DNA from: Penelope pileata
Lineage: Eukaryota; Chordata; Aves; Galliformes; Cracidae
Length of the DNA stretch: 64,000 nucleotides
NCBI GenBank assembly: GCA_013396635.1
Contig: WBMW01005080.1
Coordinates: 338,062 to 402,061 of the forward strand
Direction of reading: 5' to 3'
The translations under genes were made by a program, and so were the position numbers. Below the pieces are notes generated by a model. It was not told the DNA's origin. It ran no database searches and saw nothing but the letters and a program-made list of their open reading frames with translations. Position 1 is the first letter of the stretch; each line of letters opens with the position of its first letter. This document shows positions 50,201 to 62,832 of this stretch, one piece after another.

Positions 50201-53200
50201 CTGCTACCTGCAGGCAAGGAACGTAAATGAAAAAAAAATCAGCATTCTTCTTACAGATAAGGGGAAAATTAATAAAAATGTTTCCTTCCTACCAGATCCC
50301 CTGATGCAACTTAGTTAAAAGTGAGTGGCTGCAGGAAGAACTTGCACATTTAAAAATAACTCTTTTTTTTTTTCCAATGACAGAAATATACTTTATTCTT
50401 GCTGTTAAGCTCAATTACATCAGGTCAATGTGGATTTATACTGTCCAAAGAGCAGCTCTTTTCCATTCCTTTTTTTATTAAATTCATCTTTAAATCATGC
50501 TCATAAAGTTTCTACCAGTCTGAAGGTGAGAAATGGTTCGTTCTGCTGGGATGCCACAATTAAAATGTAATGAATAGCTCACAAATTGGTGCAATCTTCC
50601 AATCTGGACAAAACTTTTGAAGTTCAGCCAATTTACATAACAGACTGGAGAAGTTCAATGTGCACAGGTAGTATTGCGTCTCTTGGGTATAGCTGTAAAA
50701 ATGTGACATGAATTACCAAAATAACTCAGTTAAGCCAAATAGAAAACTCAGTGGACTGAAGAGGGAAGCATTTATTTAAAAGTGGGAGTGGTTTGACATG
50801 TATTTGCCTTCTTAAAAAGTATATTTATATTTTTTTTCTAAACTGATTTGCCAGTTCTTCAGTCACCTACTGCCAACAGCATTCATGTATTTTAAACTAC
50901 TCCTGCAGCAGTCAGTTTGTCAAGATTACGTATTGCCATCTAATGTCAAACAGAAGTGTGTTTGGACACCTCTCTTGGCCCTTTCTCTCTATTCTCCTGA
51001 AATTACACAAGGAAAATATTTTCAGTTCTCACAGAGAGGAAGGGTGAGGCAGTATATTTTATAATGAAATTTGGGATCACTGTCAGCTGAAAGCCAGGAG
51101 TGGACAGTCATGGGATCATGTGGCTGGTGCAGGGAAGGGGCAACTAGTTCAGCAGCAGAACTTTTGTTACCTTGTCTTTTTAATTATCTTTTATTATTTT
51201 ATCTGGAGAATTGTTATGTGCTTCCATTTCTATGATTCATCTGTGTACCTCCAGCTGGGAGTTTCTCCTTCTGAAAGACTCAGTGATTGAATGTATCTGG
51301 CAGTCCTAGTGCTTTGATAGAAACTGAAAATTTATTTTGATTGCATCAGCATTTATTCTTCTCCCTTGTTTTATTGGCCCTTGTCTTCACCCTGAGTCTG
51401 AAATATTGGAGCCTACATATTAAAGAATTCTGAGGAATGCAAGAGAAAGCCAGCTTCCCAGAAGGGGGGCTTGGGAGGACGTTTTGGGTAGCGGCTTGTA
51501 AAAATTTCTTCCTCAAAAGAAGTTAGATTGTTTTTGTTGCTGTTGGGGTTGTTCAGGTTGCTGTTAAACTTACCTCTAGGCTGTTCTTCAAGTACAGTTA
51601 TTGGAAATAACTCCTTTGAGTTAACTAAAAGACTGAAGATGTATCTGAGAAGCCTTATATAGAAATCTGAACTACCATGAAATGCCTTCACCCTTGTTGC
51701 CATATTTAAAATGGAATAAATTGAACCCTCTATTTATTCTCAGTGTTCCTGACTGAATTTTTATGAATAAAAAAGATCCCTATGCATCTTCGGTATGTTG
51801 AATCAAAATAAAGTGTTTGCCTGATGGTTTTCTTATGTCACTGTATTTGGAAGAAAATGTTCTTCTTGAAAGAGGAAACAAATGGATTGATTTTTCTTCA
51901 GCTTTGCCCTCTGTTTGTAGTCATAGAGCACTGCAATACCTGGGTGTTACAGTTAGCTGAGGATAATCTGCGTGTGGCAGCATGTTTTCCAAGGAAATAC
52001 TGGATGGATTGCACAGAACATGCAAAATGCATGATGTTGATCCAGTGAATTTCAAGCCTCTCTGATTTATCAGTTGTTATTATTTAATGCTACTACTACT
52101 AATTACACTCATTAACCTCTCCCCAGCCACTCACTGTCAAGTATTGTAGGCTTTCTGAAGCATTCTTAATTTGTTAAGAGCACTGATTTATGTAGCTGCT
52201 CTGGGAACACAGGAGAATACTAGGTGGAAAGGAAGTTAACCACTTAACATTTTCATGAGATAATTATTCCAATGAAATTTCCCCACAGTAGGGTACAAGC
52301 ATTTTAAGCACAAAGCACTGAATAGGAAAGCATGTGCTTAATTTGAGCATGTGTTTAAGTGGTTTCATTTATGGAGAATTCTGATGAATTCGACTATGAG
52401 AAATGATTACAGAACTTCCCTGGTTTAGTGCTGTTGAATTTCAATTAATTCATTAGGGTTAGAGTTCCATAAAACTGGAGTGATGCGTTGCTGTATGAGG
52501 GCTAACGACCAGTCTGAAGCTCAAATTTGTCTTCAGATGAGTGTTTATTGTAGTAATAGGTTTTTTTGTTAAGCAAATGTAAACTCTTCTTTTGTGCTCC
52601 ATTCTCACATTTCCCCATGTTATTAAAATGCTTACATTGCTGTTTTTTGTATTATTTTGTTTTTCTAAGTGTGGCCGATCCTTCTAAGTGTTGAGGTAGC
52701 ATCTGTTTTCTATTGTGTAAAGATTGCCACTCAGCTAGCTACCTTTCTGTGTTCATAAATTTGTTTACATCTATATGATTATTTGAGAAAGATTTTTGTG
52801 CTTAATGCATTAATAGTGCTAAAAAAAATGTGCTTGAGTATCTGCAAATCTGCTACAAATTAGGGAGCTGCCGTTCAGATTTCCCCACACTGCACTGCCA
52901 AGTGGCCTCAATCAGAAGTAATTTTCTCCATGAAGGCACATGCAGTTCACTCGTCAGCTTCTCTGCAGTGGATATTGTTATTTGTATTAAATTATATGTG
53001 ATGATTTTTTGAAGTGGACTACTGTGCCCACTAAGCCATATAGATTTCTACCATGTTCATTCCTACATTGCTGCCACTCATTGTGCTGTTTTCTACTGCC
53101 TCTTGTTTATCTATTTTATTTGGAAAAAAAAAAAAAAAAGGATTTATTGTCACATAAATACGAATAAAACAGTAAATACCAAATGAATATGTGAACTACC

Positions 53201-56200
53201 AGTCTCCTCAGAATCTCTAGTATTGTGTACAGTAGAAGTGTTTGCTTGTTTCATAAAGGAACAATTTTCTCAGGGATTCCTGAGACATACAGAATGAAGT
53301 AGTGGAGACTTCATTTGCCTTCAGAAGCACCATCTAGGATTAGAAATTAAGCTTTTTATCTAGTGCTTTTGGAAATTCTTAACTGTTTATCATGCGTCTA
53401 GCTAATCTGAAGCATTTCAGATCCACCTCTTCTTACATCACATCAAATTCTTTCACAAACTGCTAACAGGAAAAGAACCACTGAAAGGCGAATAGAAGAC
53501 AAACATTTTGGTGATCCCTCTGGAGTTAACTACTCCTCTAAACTCTTACACCATCCCAGTTTGAAATTTTACTTTTATCTCAGATCTGTTGACTGTCAGA
53601 TCATTGTGACACTCAGATGAATGTCAGTGGCAGGAATTATTTGGATTTGCATTGCTCTGTCATTATGGCAGTGTTTTGTTGTAATGTCACAATCAGCAGT
53701 TACTGAAAAGCATTTTTCAGCAGTACAAGTATGAGACATTGAACCTGTTCTAGTTTAAATTAATGCAGATATAGTACAGGTGTGCCGTAGGTGCTTAATA
53801 ACATGTTCGATATAAGTAATGGATATAGCCCTGTAAAATTAAATCAACAATTTAAAAGAAATACAGAAGGTAAAATATAGTACTAAAGTAACCGATTAAG
53901 TTGTATGTAAGGTAATGCATCAACATAATAACAACTGGAAAAAAAACTATGAGAGGAAACAGTTGAAAGAAATTGGTGCATTTAAAATCCTTTTTTTTTT
54001 TTTTTGTATACGACTGTGTATTTTTAAATATTTTAAATCGGTGAAGAAGTTGAGCAGGAAGTGTGTAGATTGTCCTCAAGAGAGGTGAGTTAGAAACTTT
54101 GAAAACCTACCCTTACATTTTTGAACCAGAGTAGCTAATGCTTTAGCTGATTTGATTTACTGATAGCAGGCAGATCCAGATTGAAACACATGGCCAAATT
54201 AGGCAGACATAAGCATGCAAACTTTGTGTTTACATTAGTCAGAAATACATAGTTCCATTAAACTTTTACTGTGAGATTCTGACTATTAATTTTTATTCAA
54301 ATTCAGCGTCTATTTATGTGCAAATAATTAGTTGGAGTAGTCAGGAATGGAAAGTTTAATCTGTTAATATTGACTAATAAGTGGCTTTTGATTTTACTCT
54401 TTTCTTTAAGCCCCTTTTGTATTTGAGTGGTAATTAACCACAGAAATCAGGGATAAACATTTCAGTTTACATGAAACTAACAACCAAGAAATACTTAATT
54501 TGCTGTTGTCTTTGTGGACTGCTTTTACTCACGTAGAATAATGACTTTTCCTTTAGTTAGTTGGTATTAAAGTCATCAGTTTAGAGATCTGGAATGAGCT
54601 GAGAGCATTTGAGTGCTTACAAAATAAAAGACAACTTGGTAGTTATAAGACAGGATTTGTCCCAAGGATCAGCTGGAAGGTATGTGAATTAGACAAGGCA
54701 GCAGCAGCATGAAACCTAGACCAATATTTTTGCACTGATCCCTTGATTGCAGCAAAAGTCTTGCTGCTTTTCAGAGTGCAGCTTCTGATGTCAGCTGCCA
54801 AGCTGAACTGTTGTGTAAAGTTCTGTCTGATCCCTGTCCGTACATGCCTGTGTAGACATCACTGTTTTTTACACACAGGCTAGCATATGCAGAGCAAAGC
54901 CTGGTATAGGTGGATGCATACATCTGTTCTCATTTAGATGTGGCAAAATTTACATTTATGCTTCCAAATGCTAAGACATCTAACATTAGGAAGTGTTACA
55001 TACCTATTTGTACATAGGCTTTGTCTATCAGAGCATTAGCCAAGAATTTCTTTAGTCTGAGATTTGTTTAAAAAACAAATTAGGCAGATTTTTGAATCTG
55101 TGCTTTGAGCTGGTTTGTATATTGTTTTCCTTCTGCTTTCTTGGAAACAGTGTCAATGGAAATTCTAAGGTGTATGTTCCTGTGACTGCTGCAAATGAAA
55201 GCATACGTGCAGCTCTTGTGTTATATTCTTGATTAATGTACAGTTCTTGATTATTAGCTTGCTGATTATGTTCTAGTGACCTGAACAAACAAACTGATTT
55301 AACATCTGGAAACACACTGGAATGTCTTATACACATGGCAGTTGGATTGCTTGCACATACTTACTCTGGCTTTTGCAAGACACTTGCTGAAGAAGTCAAA
55401 TGACAAAGAGCCAGTCATGCAGGAGAAGTCAACTTTAACTGAAATGTGAAGATTATGCTTTATAAACTTATAAATAAAGTTTATGTATTTTCTCCAGATT
55501 AAACGTGAAAAATTTATTGAAGGCAGATGGCTGCTTTTGAGATGGTGCCGAACATGATATTTATCCATTTTTGTATCTGTTGGAAATTTCCATTTCCCTA
55601 CAATAGCTTATTTTCTGTTTCATTATGTTTCTCCTTTCTAGTTTATTTATACAGATGCTGCTAGGAGTACACACTAATATATGGCTCAACAGACTGTCAC
55701 GTATTAATTAAACTGTGAGATCTGGAAGTATTTTTGATAGTTATTTCAGAAAACCCTTGTGCTTTCATTTCCGAAATGAAACTGGACACACGTGAGGTGC
55801 CCAAAGTGCCTGTATTTAGATACAGCACATTGCTCATGGCTCTTCCTGCTTTGTTCTCAGTTCCATGCACTGCAATATCCACTCTTACTCTGTGTGCATA
55901 TTCAAGGGCTGGACTTTTTCCCAACATGGCTAAAAAGAGCAATTAACAGTAATGGATACTTTGACAGTAGGAATCTTTATTTCTTCAGCCATAATAATAG
56001 CCCCCTATTTTAGGAGATATATTGTTGAATGATGGCTTACATTGGTGCGTATGGGTCCACAAAAGTGGGTTCATTTGGTCAGATTATCTGCTGGCATAAA
56101 CAGTCATATTTCCATGAAAGGTATTAAGCCATGTTAATTTATGGAATCCCAGCTGGGAATCTCAATCAATTTCAATAAAAAGTAACCACCATATTCCTCT

Positions 56201-57600
56201 GAAGCAAGAATTATACATCTTACCCTAAAGTGAATTTTACTGTTTTAATAAATGTAGGTAGTCCCTGGTTCATAGTAAATTACGTAAAATTAGAGTGTAG
56301 TCAATATTTGATTTCTTTTAAAAATTTATCCCTCCCTTTTTATCGTGTGCAACAGAATCATTTATGTATTGTATCTCAACATGATAGATTATATAGGAAT
56401 AGTGTATTTAATGCTGGAGAACTATCATATAAATACAAATTACATTTTTTTTCATCAGCTAGCTAGCTTTCATTTCAAGGAAGAAATAGTCAATTATAAA
56501 TGAGGCTGTGCTTTCATTGGAGAGGGAAATAAATAATTTTTTTTTCAAGTCTCAGCCATGTATAATGAAATCCCTCTTTTGAAATACAGTCTTAAGATGG
56601 ATTTTGAAGCATACTGCCATTTAATAAAATCTTAGTTTAACTAAAATATGTTCAATTATTTCAAATCTCTACTTAAATCTAGGGTAAAATTCTACACCTG
56701 CATGAGAGATGTCTTTAGGAAATAGTATTAACAAATGACTGTTAAGTGTGTATAAGAAGGAAGAAATTTTAATTTTGGAGTACATTCCAACTGGTAATGT
56801 GGGTGTTATGTGTTATAGATCTGTCAGACATGGCTTTTCAGGAGACTCTGTAGGAATGGGATGTCTAGGCAACTAGGGAAGTCAAAGACCTTGGGCTGCT
56901 GTGTCACATTCAGGCTCATGCTCTGCTTCTGGGAAGGCTGTGTGCTGTCGTGGCCCTTGGCAGGTAGTTCAGCACACTGGTTGTTTCTGTAAAATAAAAC
57001 GGAATGTTTGTCTGAGTCCTGCCCGGGGACTGCTAGTCTGTTAAAGAGTCGAGCAAATGAATGTTCACAGGAAATACACAACTCTTTTTAAACTCCTTTA
57101 GGTACTTCTTGAAGGAAAACAGCTGTACAAGCTGAAGTTTATGCTATCAATATCTTTATACTAACTTCCTATCATCAGTTCTGCAACTCTGAAAATGAAG
57201 CTTGTGAAGGATGCCTATTAAGTGCTGTAATTCTGCATCAAAAAACAATGACTAACAAACAACAAGAGAAGGCTCTTCGCTGCTTACATGGTTTTACAAA
57301 TACAGCTTTGATTTCCATTGTTAAAACTGTCTGCTTTTAATACTGCAGCCTGATGAATAATGAAAAAAGACATGTGCGAGTATTATTAATACATATTGTT
57401 AATAACACTTTGCATATTCTGATTTGAAGTCCTCAGTTAGGAAAACAGTCACTTTTAATTTCAATTCCCATTAACTATTATTTGATCAATTCTAATAAAT
57501 GCTGAACGCAGCTATGGAAGGAAGAACTAGATAAAGACCTCCAGTTATTATTTCACTAAGGTTTTATTTCACATTGTCCTGTTAGATGGTTTTGCCACAG
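47221..57600. other. Putative 10.4-kb intron
   Basis: AT-rich DNA between the two exon calls. It starts with GTAAGT and ends at an AG before the exon at 57622 (or 57601). It contains A and T runs (53124-53139, 53991-54005) and no recognisable transposon. Some codon-like patches (48442-48604 plus; 55697-55942 both strands; 56824-57000 minus) have no recognised product. Confidence 0.4.
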
Positions 57601-57621
57601 TGTTCCTGATTCTTTTTAAAG

Positions 57622-57780
57622 GGCCCCTTGAGGATGCCATTGAGGATGAAGAAGAAGAGTGCCTGTCTGAGGAAAATGATACTGTCTCAAAAGAAGACTT
57701 TCCATTGGAGGAAAGCTTTTCTGCAGAGTTTGAGCCTGAAAATCTGAGCTGTGAAGAAGTGGAATACTTTTGTAATAAAG
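57622..57780 (+). CDS. Internal exon encoding an acidic segment of an unidentified protein (159 nt, phase 1-1)
   Basis: An exon of 159 bases between the acceptor GATTCTTTTTAAAG|GG and the donor AATAAAG|GTAATC. It completes a split codon, encodes 52 full residues and leaves one base, so it is symmetric phase 1-1 and could be skipped or included without a frame change. The segment is highly acidic: 21 of 52 residues are D or E, with only two K. It contains EDAIEDEEEECLSEEND, then FPLEESFSAEFEPENLSCEE, and ends VEYFCNK. This composition suggests a disordered acidic linker rather than a folded domain. S and T next to acidic residues (for example SEEND, TVSKED) resemble casein kinase 2 sites. A second AG at 57599-57600 would add 21 bases in frame. 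I do not recognise the gene. The open frame, composition and splice sites together make this the best coding call in the window. Confidence 0.72.
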
Positions 57781-60700
57781 GTAATCATTGTAGCCCACCC
57801 CTTGAGGGAATTCTGGCAGAACTGTGTCCAATTGGTCAAAAAGATTTTTTGGTTTAAAATGTATGAAAAGACAGGAAAATAGTGACTTGTGGAGTTTAGC
57901 CAGCTAAGATGTAAATATTTAAATGTGGTGGAAGATTTACTTTGCTGGGAGATGAATAGTCTCACCTTTAATGTTTTCCTCCAATAATGTTATTTTCTAT
58001 GTATTTAACTGTAGAGAACGGGCCTCAGAAGTCACTAATTATCAGATATGAAGCTATCCATGCAGCATGTTTGTTTGTTGCTTCTTAGCCTAGGAAACAT
58101 GGCTAAAAAAACAGATTGTGCCTGTAGATTCTAGGATTAAAACAGAAGTTATTACAGAGCATATTATGCATGGTAGAAAAGTAGTGATTTGTGAAAGGAT
58201 AACTTTTAAAATTGCAGATGCCTTTTTGTTGCATTAGTTACTTGTAAATTATTGAAGATATGTGTATTTTAACATAAGTCACACCAGTTTATTCCTATCC
58301 AATATTCAGTCTGCGAGGTTGTGCTGTTTCCCCCTCAGCTGACAGAAAAAAACACTGTCATACACTGTTACATAGAACATTGATTCAACCATCTCCCTGC
58401 CAGATTTCCTCGATTGTTTTATTGTTTGTCTTCTGCAGGTAAGGATGCCTATCAAATAGCTGGAATTGTTGTGGTGATGTTCTTAGTCCACAGCCCCCTC
58501 TGGCAGTTGGAAGTTATCAATGGCTTCTCTGTCTTCTCACTCCTTCCCAGATACTGAGATACTGACATACATTTTCTCATGATAGCTTAATATGCTCCTG
58601 TTTGTTTTTTTAATTGTTATTATTATTGACTTAGACAAATTAAAATAAATCTATTTGAAGAGTCAAATATAATTTCTAAATATTAGTCCTTCCTACAGTC
58701 TTCAGTCATCAGCAAGGAAGATGTGATTATGTATTTTCTACATGTCCTCTAATGTAGCTTACAAACTTCTGAAAAAATCGTATATGTTTTGCACTAGAGG
58801 TTCTTGATACTCAGTAAGAAGTGATCCTAAGAAGTCAGAACAGTATAGTTCATAGTTTAGTGTAATTGCTATAAAACTTACTGTGAAGTATGAATGACTA
58901 GATTATAAATGGAATTTATAAATGGAATGTATATGCCTTGCAAATAGGGGAATTTAAACGGCGTAATAACTGTACTGTAGACAAATACAGCAAACACTGT
59001 GGGTTCACTTGTTGTTCGTGTGCCTCTTGGACACCATTTTTCTTAGCTGAACAAGAATACCGTTCCTTTTACTGACATTACAAAATAGTTATTTAAAGCA
59101 TTATTTGCATAATTGTTAGAGAAATATCTCTTAAATTCCTTATGTCAGCAGTGGAAGACTGTGCACTAATCTCAGTTCCTATCAATTTGATTCAGTTACT
59201 TCTCTGTTTTGCTTGGTGTATTTCCATGAACTACCAGAGGAAATACTACTATTTCGGGGTGAAATTCAGAAAAATGCAGTTTATTTCTTTGTTCATAGCA
59301 ATCAGTATTGCAAATTCATGTTGAATTTCAAGTATTCTTGACAAGTGTTTCTCAAATATTCTTCCCTTTAATGACTCTTTAAAGGAAAACACTGAATCCA
59401 TGGCATTGTATTCAACAAGATCAGGAATTAAGTGAGAGTACATTTAAATCTGAATCTTAATTACCATATATTTTATTAAGGACATCGGTTGATTCTTCAG
59501 GCTGAATACCCAGCCATTCTTTTTTCAAGTCTGTTGTAGTTATAAAAGAATCTTAAACCTATCCACCGCAAGTGCTGCAGAAGAAAAGTTGAAAAGGAAA
59601 TTTCTGAGGATGAAGGGGCACATAAAACCTGTAATCTACTTCCAGCTGAGGCAGTGTGACAAAGTCCCACTTTGAAGTAAGTTGAAAATAGCCCTGGAAA
59701 AGGATGGAATGGGAGACTAGAAATGTATTGTTCTTTAATAATTTGTTGGCTTCTGGTGAATGCCCTGCTTCTTCAGTGTTGCATCTTAGGTGTCGTTATT
59801 ATGAGACCACATATATTTTTCTGAGGACAAAATACAAGATGACTAAACTGATCTGGAAAGAAAATAAATTTCTCCCGTGTCCTTTCTTGTGTTCTTTTGT
59901 GACTGTTTGAATTAGTAAATATTGAACGTGAGACTAATTCTCATGACTTTTGTCATGGTAATCACTTTTAGGCCTTCTTTTTAATACTTAAGTATTGAAA
60001 TTAAAAGGTGATATGGGGAATCAACTTTCTCTTTCTAAGAATAATTTTTCTTTAACATCATCAGTAGAAGCTTCTTCTTTCTAAAAACAGGTTTTCTTTA
60101 ACATCATGGGTAGAAGCTTGAAATGATATATGTACCAAATAGGTTAGAGACTGGAGAGCAAACAAATGCATTCTAATTACTTTTTTGAAGGCTGGCTTTC
60201 TAATTTGTATTTTACTCTTTGACAGTATTGGCAGCCTGTAAAACACAGGTGTCTTCAAAGGAGGGAGAGTGAGTGCAGATCTGGGATTTGTTTTCCAAGA
60301 AAATAAACAGGATTTGCATGGAATCCTTTATGCTATCTCTGCATTCTCCTCTTGTTACTATATACCATCAAAGGTTCTATAAAGTAGGGGGAAATTATTG
60401 AATGAATGTTCATCAGTCCTGGCTCCTTGATTCCCTCCTCTGGGGTTTCTTCCTAGAGGACAAATGAACTGCAGGAATCTGGAGACATGGGCAAGAAATG
60501 GCACCACTGCTGGGGGGAGGTGCCTGCAAGGCTCACTCATAGTATGTTCTTCATGCTTTCCCAGCTATGTAAATGCAGGCATCATCTAAAAAAAAAAAAA
60601 ACAAAACCGAAAACCTTTTAACAATTCAAACTGGGTACTGAAAGTAAAAATTTACTGAACTAACAATTAATTTAGATGAATGAAAGTAGAGGATATATGG

Positions 60701-61122
60701 GTTCATAACATGATAGTTTTGGCTTTTTGACTGAAGAGATTTTCCTGTTGAACTATGCCTGATTGTATTATAAGCAGAGTACAGTTTCTTGTTGTCTAAA
60801 TTGCAAACAACTAACCTTTATAAAGCCATACTTGTCATTCCCACCTTATTAACTTAGGTTTGTGAGATTGATTCAGCGGAATAGTTGCCAGATTTAGAAG
60901 GCAAAGGCGAAAGCCTCTGGAAAGTGTGAAGCAAATTAATCACGTCATTTTATAGCTTCTCTGTTTTTGAAATTATGACTTTTGGCTATTATTTTTCCTT
61001 TCTTCTTTTCCTCATTAGTGGCTTTTACAATAAGGAATCTGGAAAATTCCACCAGCATCTCCACTTTGGCAACACCACAAAAACACAGTTCACTTTGCTA
61101 CATGTGAATAACCGTTCCTACA
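57781..61122. other. Probable intron, one weak exon candidate
   Basis: AT-rich sequence after the acidic exon. A strong acceptor at 58437-58438 (ATTGTTTGTCTTCTGCAG|GT) is followed by a phase-compatible open frame but no convincing donor. There is a 46-bp tandem duplication at 60031-60122 and an approximate 13-base direct repeat at 58903-58927. No transposon is recognised. Confidence 0.45.
60031..60122. repeat. Imperfect 46-bp tandem duplication
   Basis: Two units, 60031-60076 and 60077-60122, align without gaps. Both begin CTTTCTAA and share TTTTCTTTAACATCAT and GTAGAAGCTT, with about nine mismatches in 46 positions. This points to an old local duplication. Confidence 0.85.
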
Positions 61123-61548
61123 TTCATAGAATCATAGAATGGCCTGGGTTGGAAGGAACCCCAAGGATCATCAGGTTCCAACCCCCCTGCCACAGACAGG
61201 GCCACTAACCTGATCAGGTTACCGAGGACCCCATCCAACCTGGTCTTGAACACGTCCAGGGGCGGGGCATGCACAATGTCTCTGGGCAGCCTGTTCCAGC
61301 GCCTCACCACTCTCTCAGTAAAGAATTTCCCCCTGATGTCTAATCTAAACCTTCCGTCCTTCAGCTTAAAACCATTCCTCCTTGTCCTATCTCTGTCTAT
61401 GCTTGTGAAAAGTTGGTTCCCCTCCTGTTTATCATCTCCCTTTAAATACTGGAAGGCCGCAATGAGATGCCCCCACAGCCTTCTCTTCTCCATGCTGAAC
61501 AAGCCCTGCTCCCTCAGTCCGTCCTCATAGGGGAGGTGCTCCAGCCCT
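61123..61548 (-). mobile_element. CR1 LINE 3' fragment
   Basis: About 425 bases of CR1 3' end in reverse orientation. The tail TTCATAGAATCATAGAATGG is followed by GGTTGGAAGGAACCCCAAGG and by the end of ORF2. The minus strand is open through the CR1 C-terminal region: LEHLPYEDGLREQGLFSMEK, then LIAAFQYLKG, RFRLDIRGKFFTERVVRRWN and DVFKTRLDGVLGNL. The usual stop just after GNL is lost and the frame runs on into the 3' UTR. Only about 125 codons of ORF2 remain, with no reverse-transcriptase core. Its good reading frame suggests moderate age. Confidence 0.93.
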
Positions 61549-62832
61549 AAACTTACAGTCCTCCAGTCCTCCCCACTTACACTCAAATATGAAGAAGTGA
61601 GCAGGATTTAAGTACATAAATACTAAAAGCAAAAATGGACACGAACAACCTACTGTTTATCAGGTATAGCTTTAAGCTTGAAACAGTGAATTTTCATCCT
61701 TTTGGATGAAGTTTCCTATCCAAGAATGAATATTTTAGAAGACCTCATTAAAAAATGGGATTTCAAATCTGATTTGAATTCTTCCACTGTAAAGCTACAG
61801 TGTTCTCATTCTTTGGAGTAGAAACTAAAAATTTAGTGGGAGGTAGCATTGCTGAAGATGAATTGCATTTTATCAGCTTGGGGGTCTTTGAAAATTGCTG
61901 TTTATGCAGTTTCTTCACTGCAGATAAAGAAGGTATCTGATGATGCTGCCCACACAAAGTCTGTATCATCCTGGAACCTTTGTTGCTGAAGATGTCTTTC
62001 TCTGCAGTGCCCGATAGTGGGTATCTGGAGTCAGAATCTGTATCAGATTAAGATGAATTCAGATTAAATTCAGATGTAGAAGATTTATTAAATTAGCCCC
62101 AGGATTTCTGCTCTACTGAGACAAAGATACTCTCGATAAGGAGAAAGCAGCCTGTCTCCTGTGCAGAAGTGATAGACGAGATATGCTTTTATACCTAGGA
62201 ATAGGAGAGTAAGGTGATGCTAACAAAGACAAGAGAAGTGAACTAGAGTCATGATAGGACTAATAAAAGCAGAAGGGAAGATACAAGAAGAAAGTACAAA
62301 CAGCAGAGCAATACAAAAGACAGGAAGTTGGAGGTCATGAGACAAAAAGCAAAGTACTAAATCAAGTTCGTTTGGACTGTGAAGTAGTTTATCAGTGGCT
62401 TTTTACTCTCAGATTGCTATCATCCTACCCAGGTACCCTGAGGAAAAATCAAAAACATTCACATCTGTTGCTTAGTAAGTTCGCCATACTCATATACATG
62501 TGACACATCTTTCCCTCTGGAAATAGCAAAAACAATAGGAGCATTGTCCACTTCTTAAGGGTGAGAACTGGCTAAACATGTAACAATTCCTTTTGACAAA
62601 TTACAAGTCCTTAGTAGAAGCGTCCAGTGAGGGATTAAATTTCAAGGGAAAAGTTGTCTTGAGCAGTGAGAGAGTTCTCTTGAGATTAGTTGATAGTTAA
62701 GTAGCTGTGTTCAGTGAATGAAAATAGCAAGAGAAGAGAAGAAAATGGAGAACGGACTATAATAGAGACAAAATTTGGGACCATTTCTGGAAGAAAAAGG
62801 CAAATGGAAGAATATGCATATACATATATATA
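61549..62832. other. No gene recognised
   Basis: About 1.3 kb, purine-rich in its second half on the plus strand. No open frame, splice pair or repeat family is convincing. Confidence 0.55.

Noticed and set aside
55697..55946. Region open on both strands in three frames
   Set aside because: No frame shows a recognised motif or splice sites. Probably chance depletion of stop triplets.
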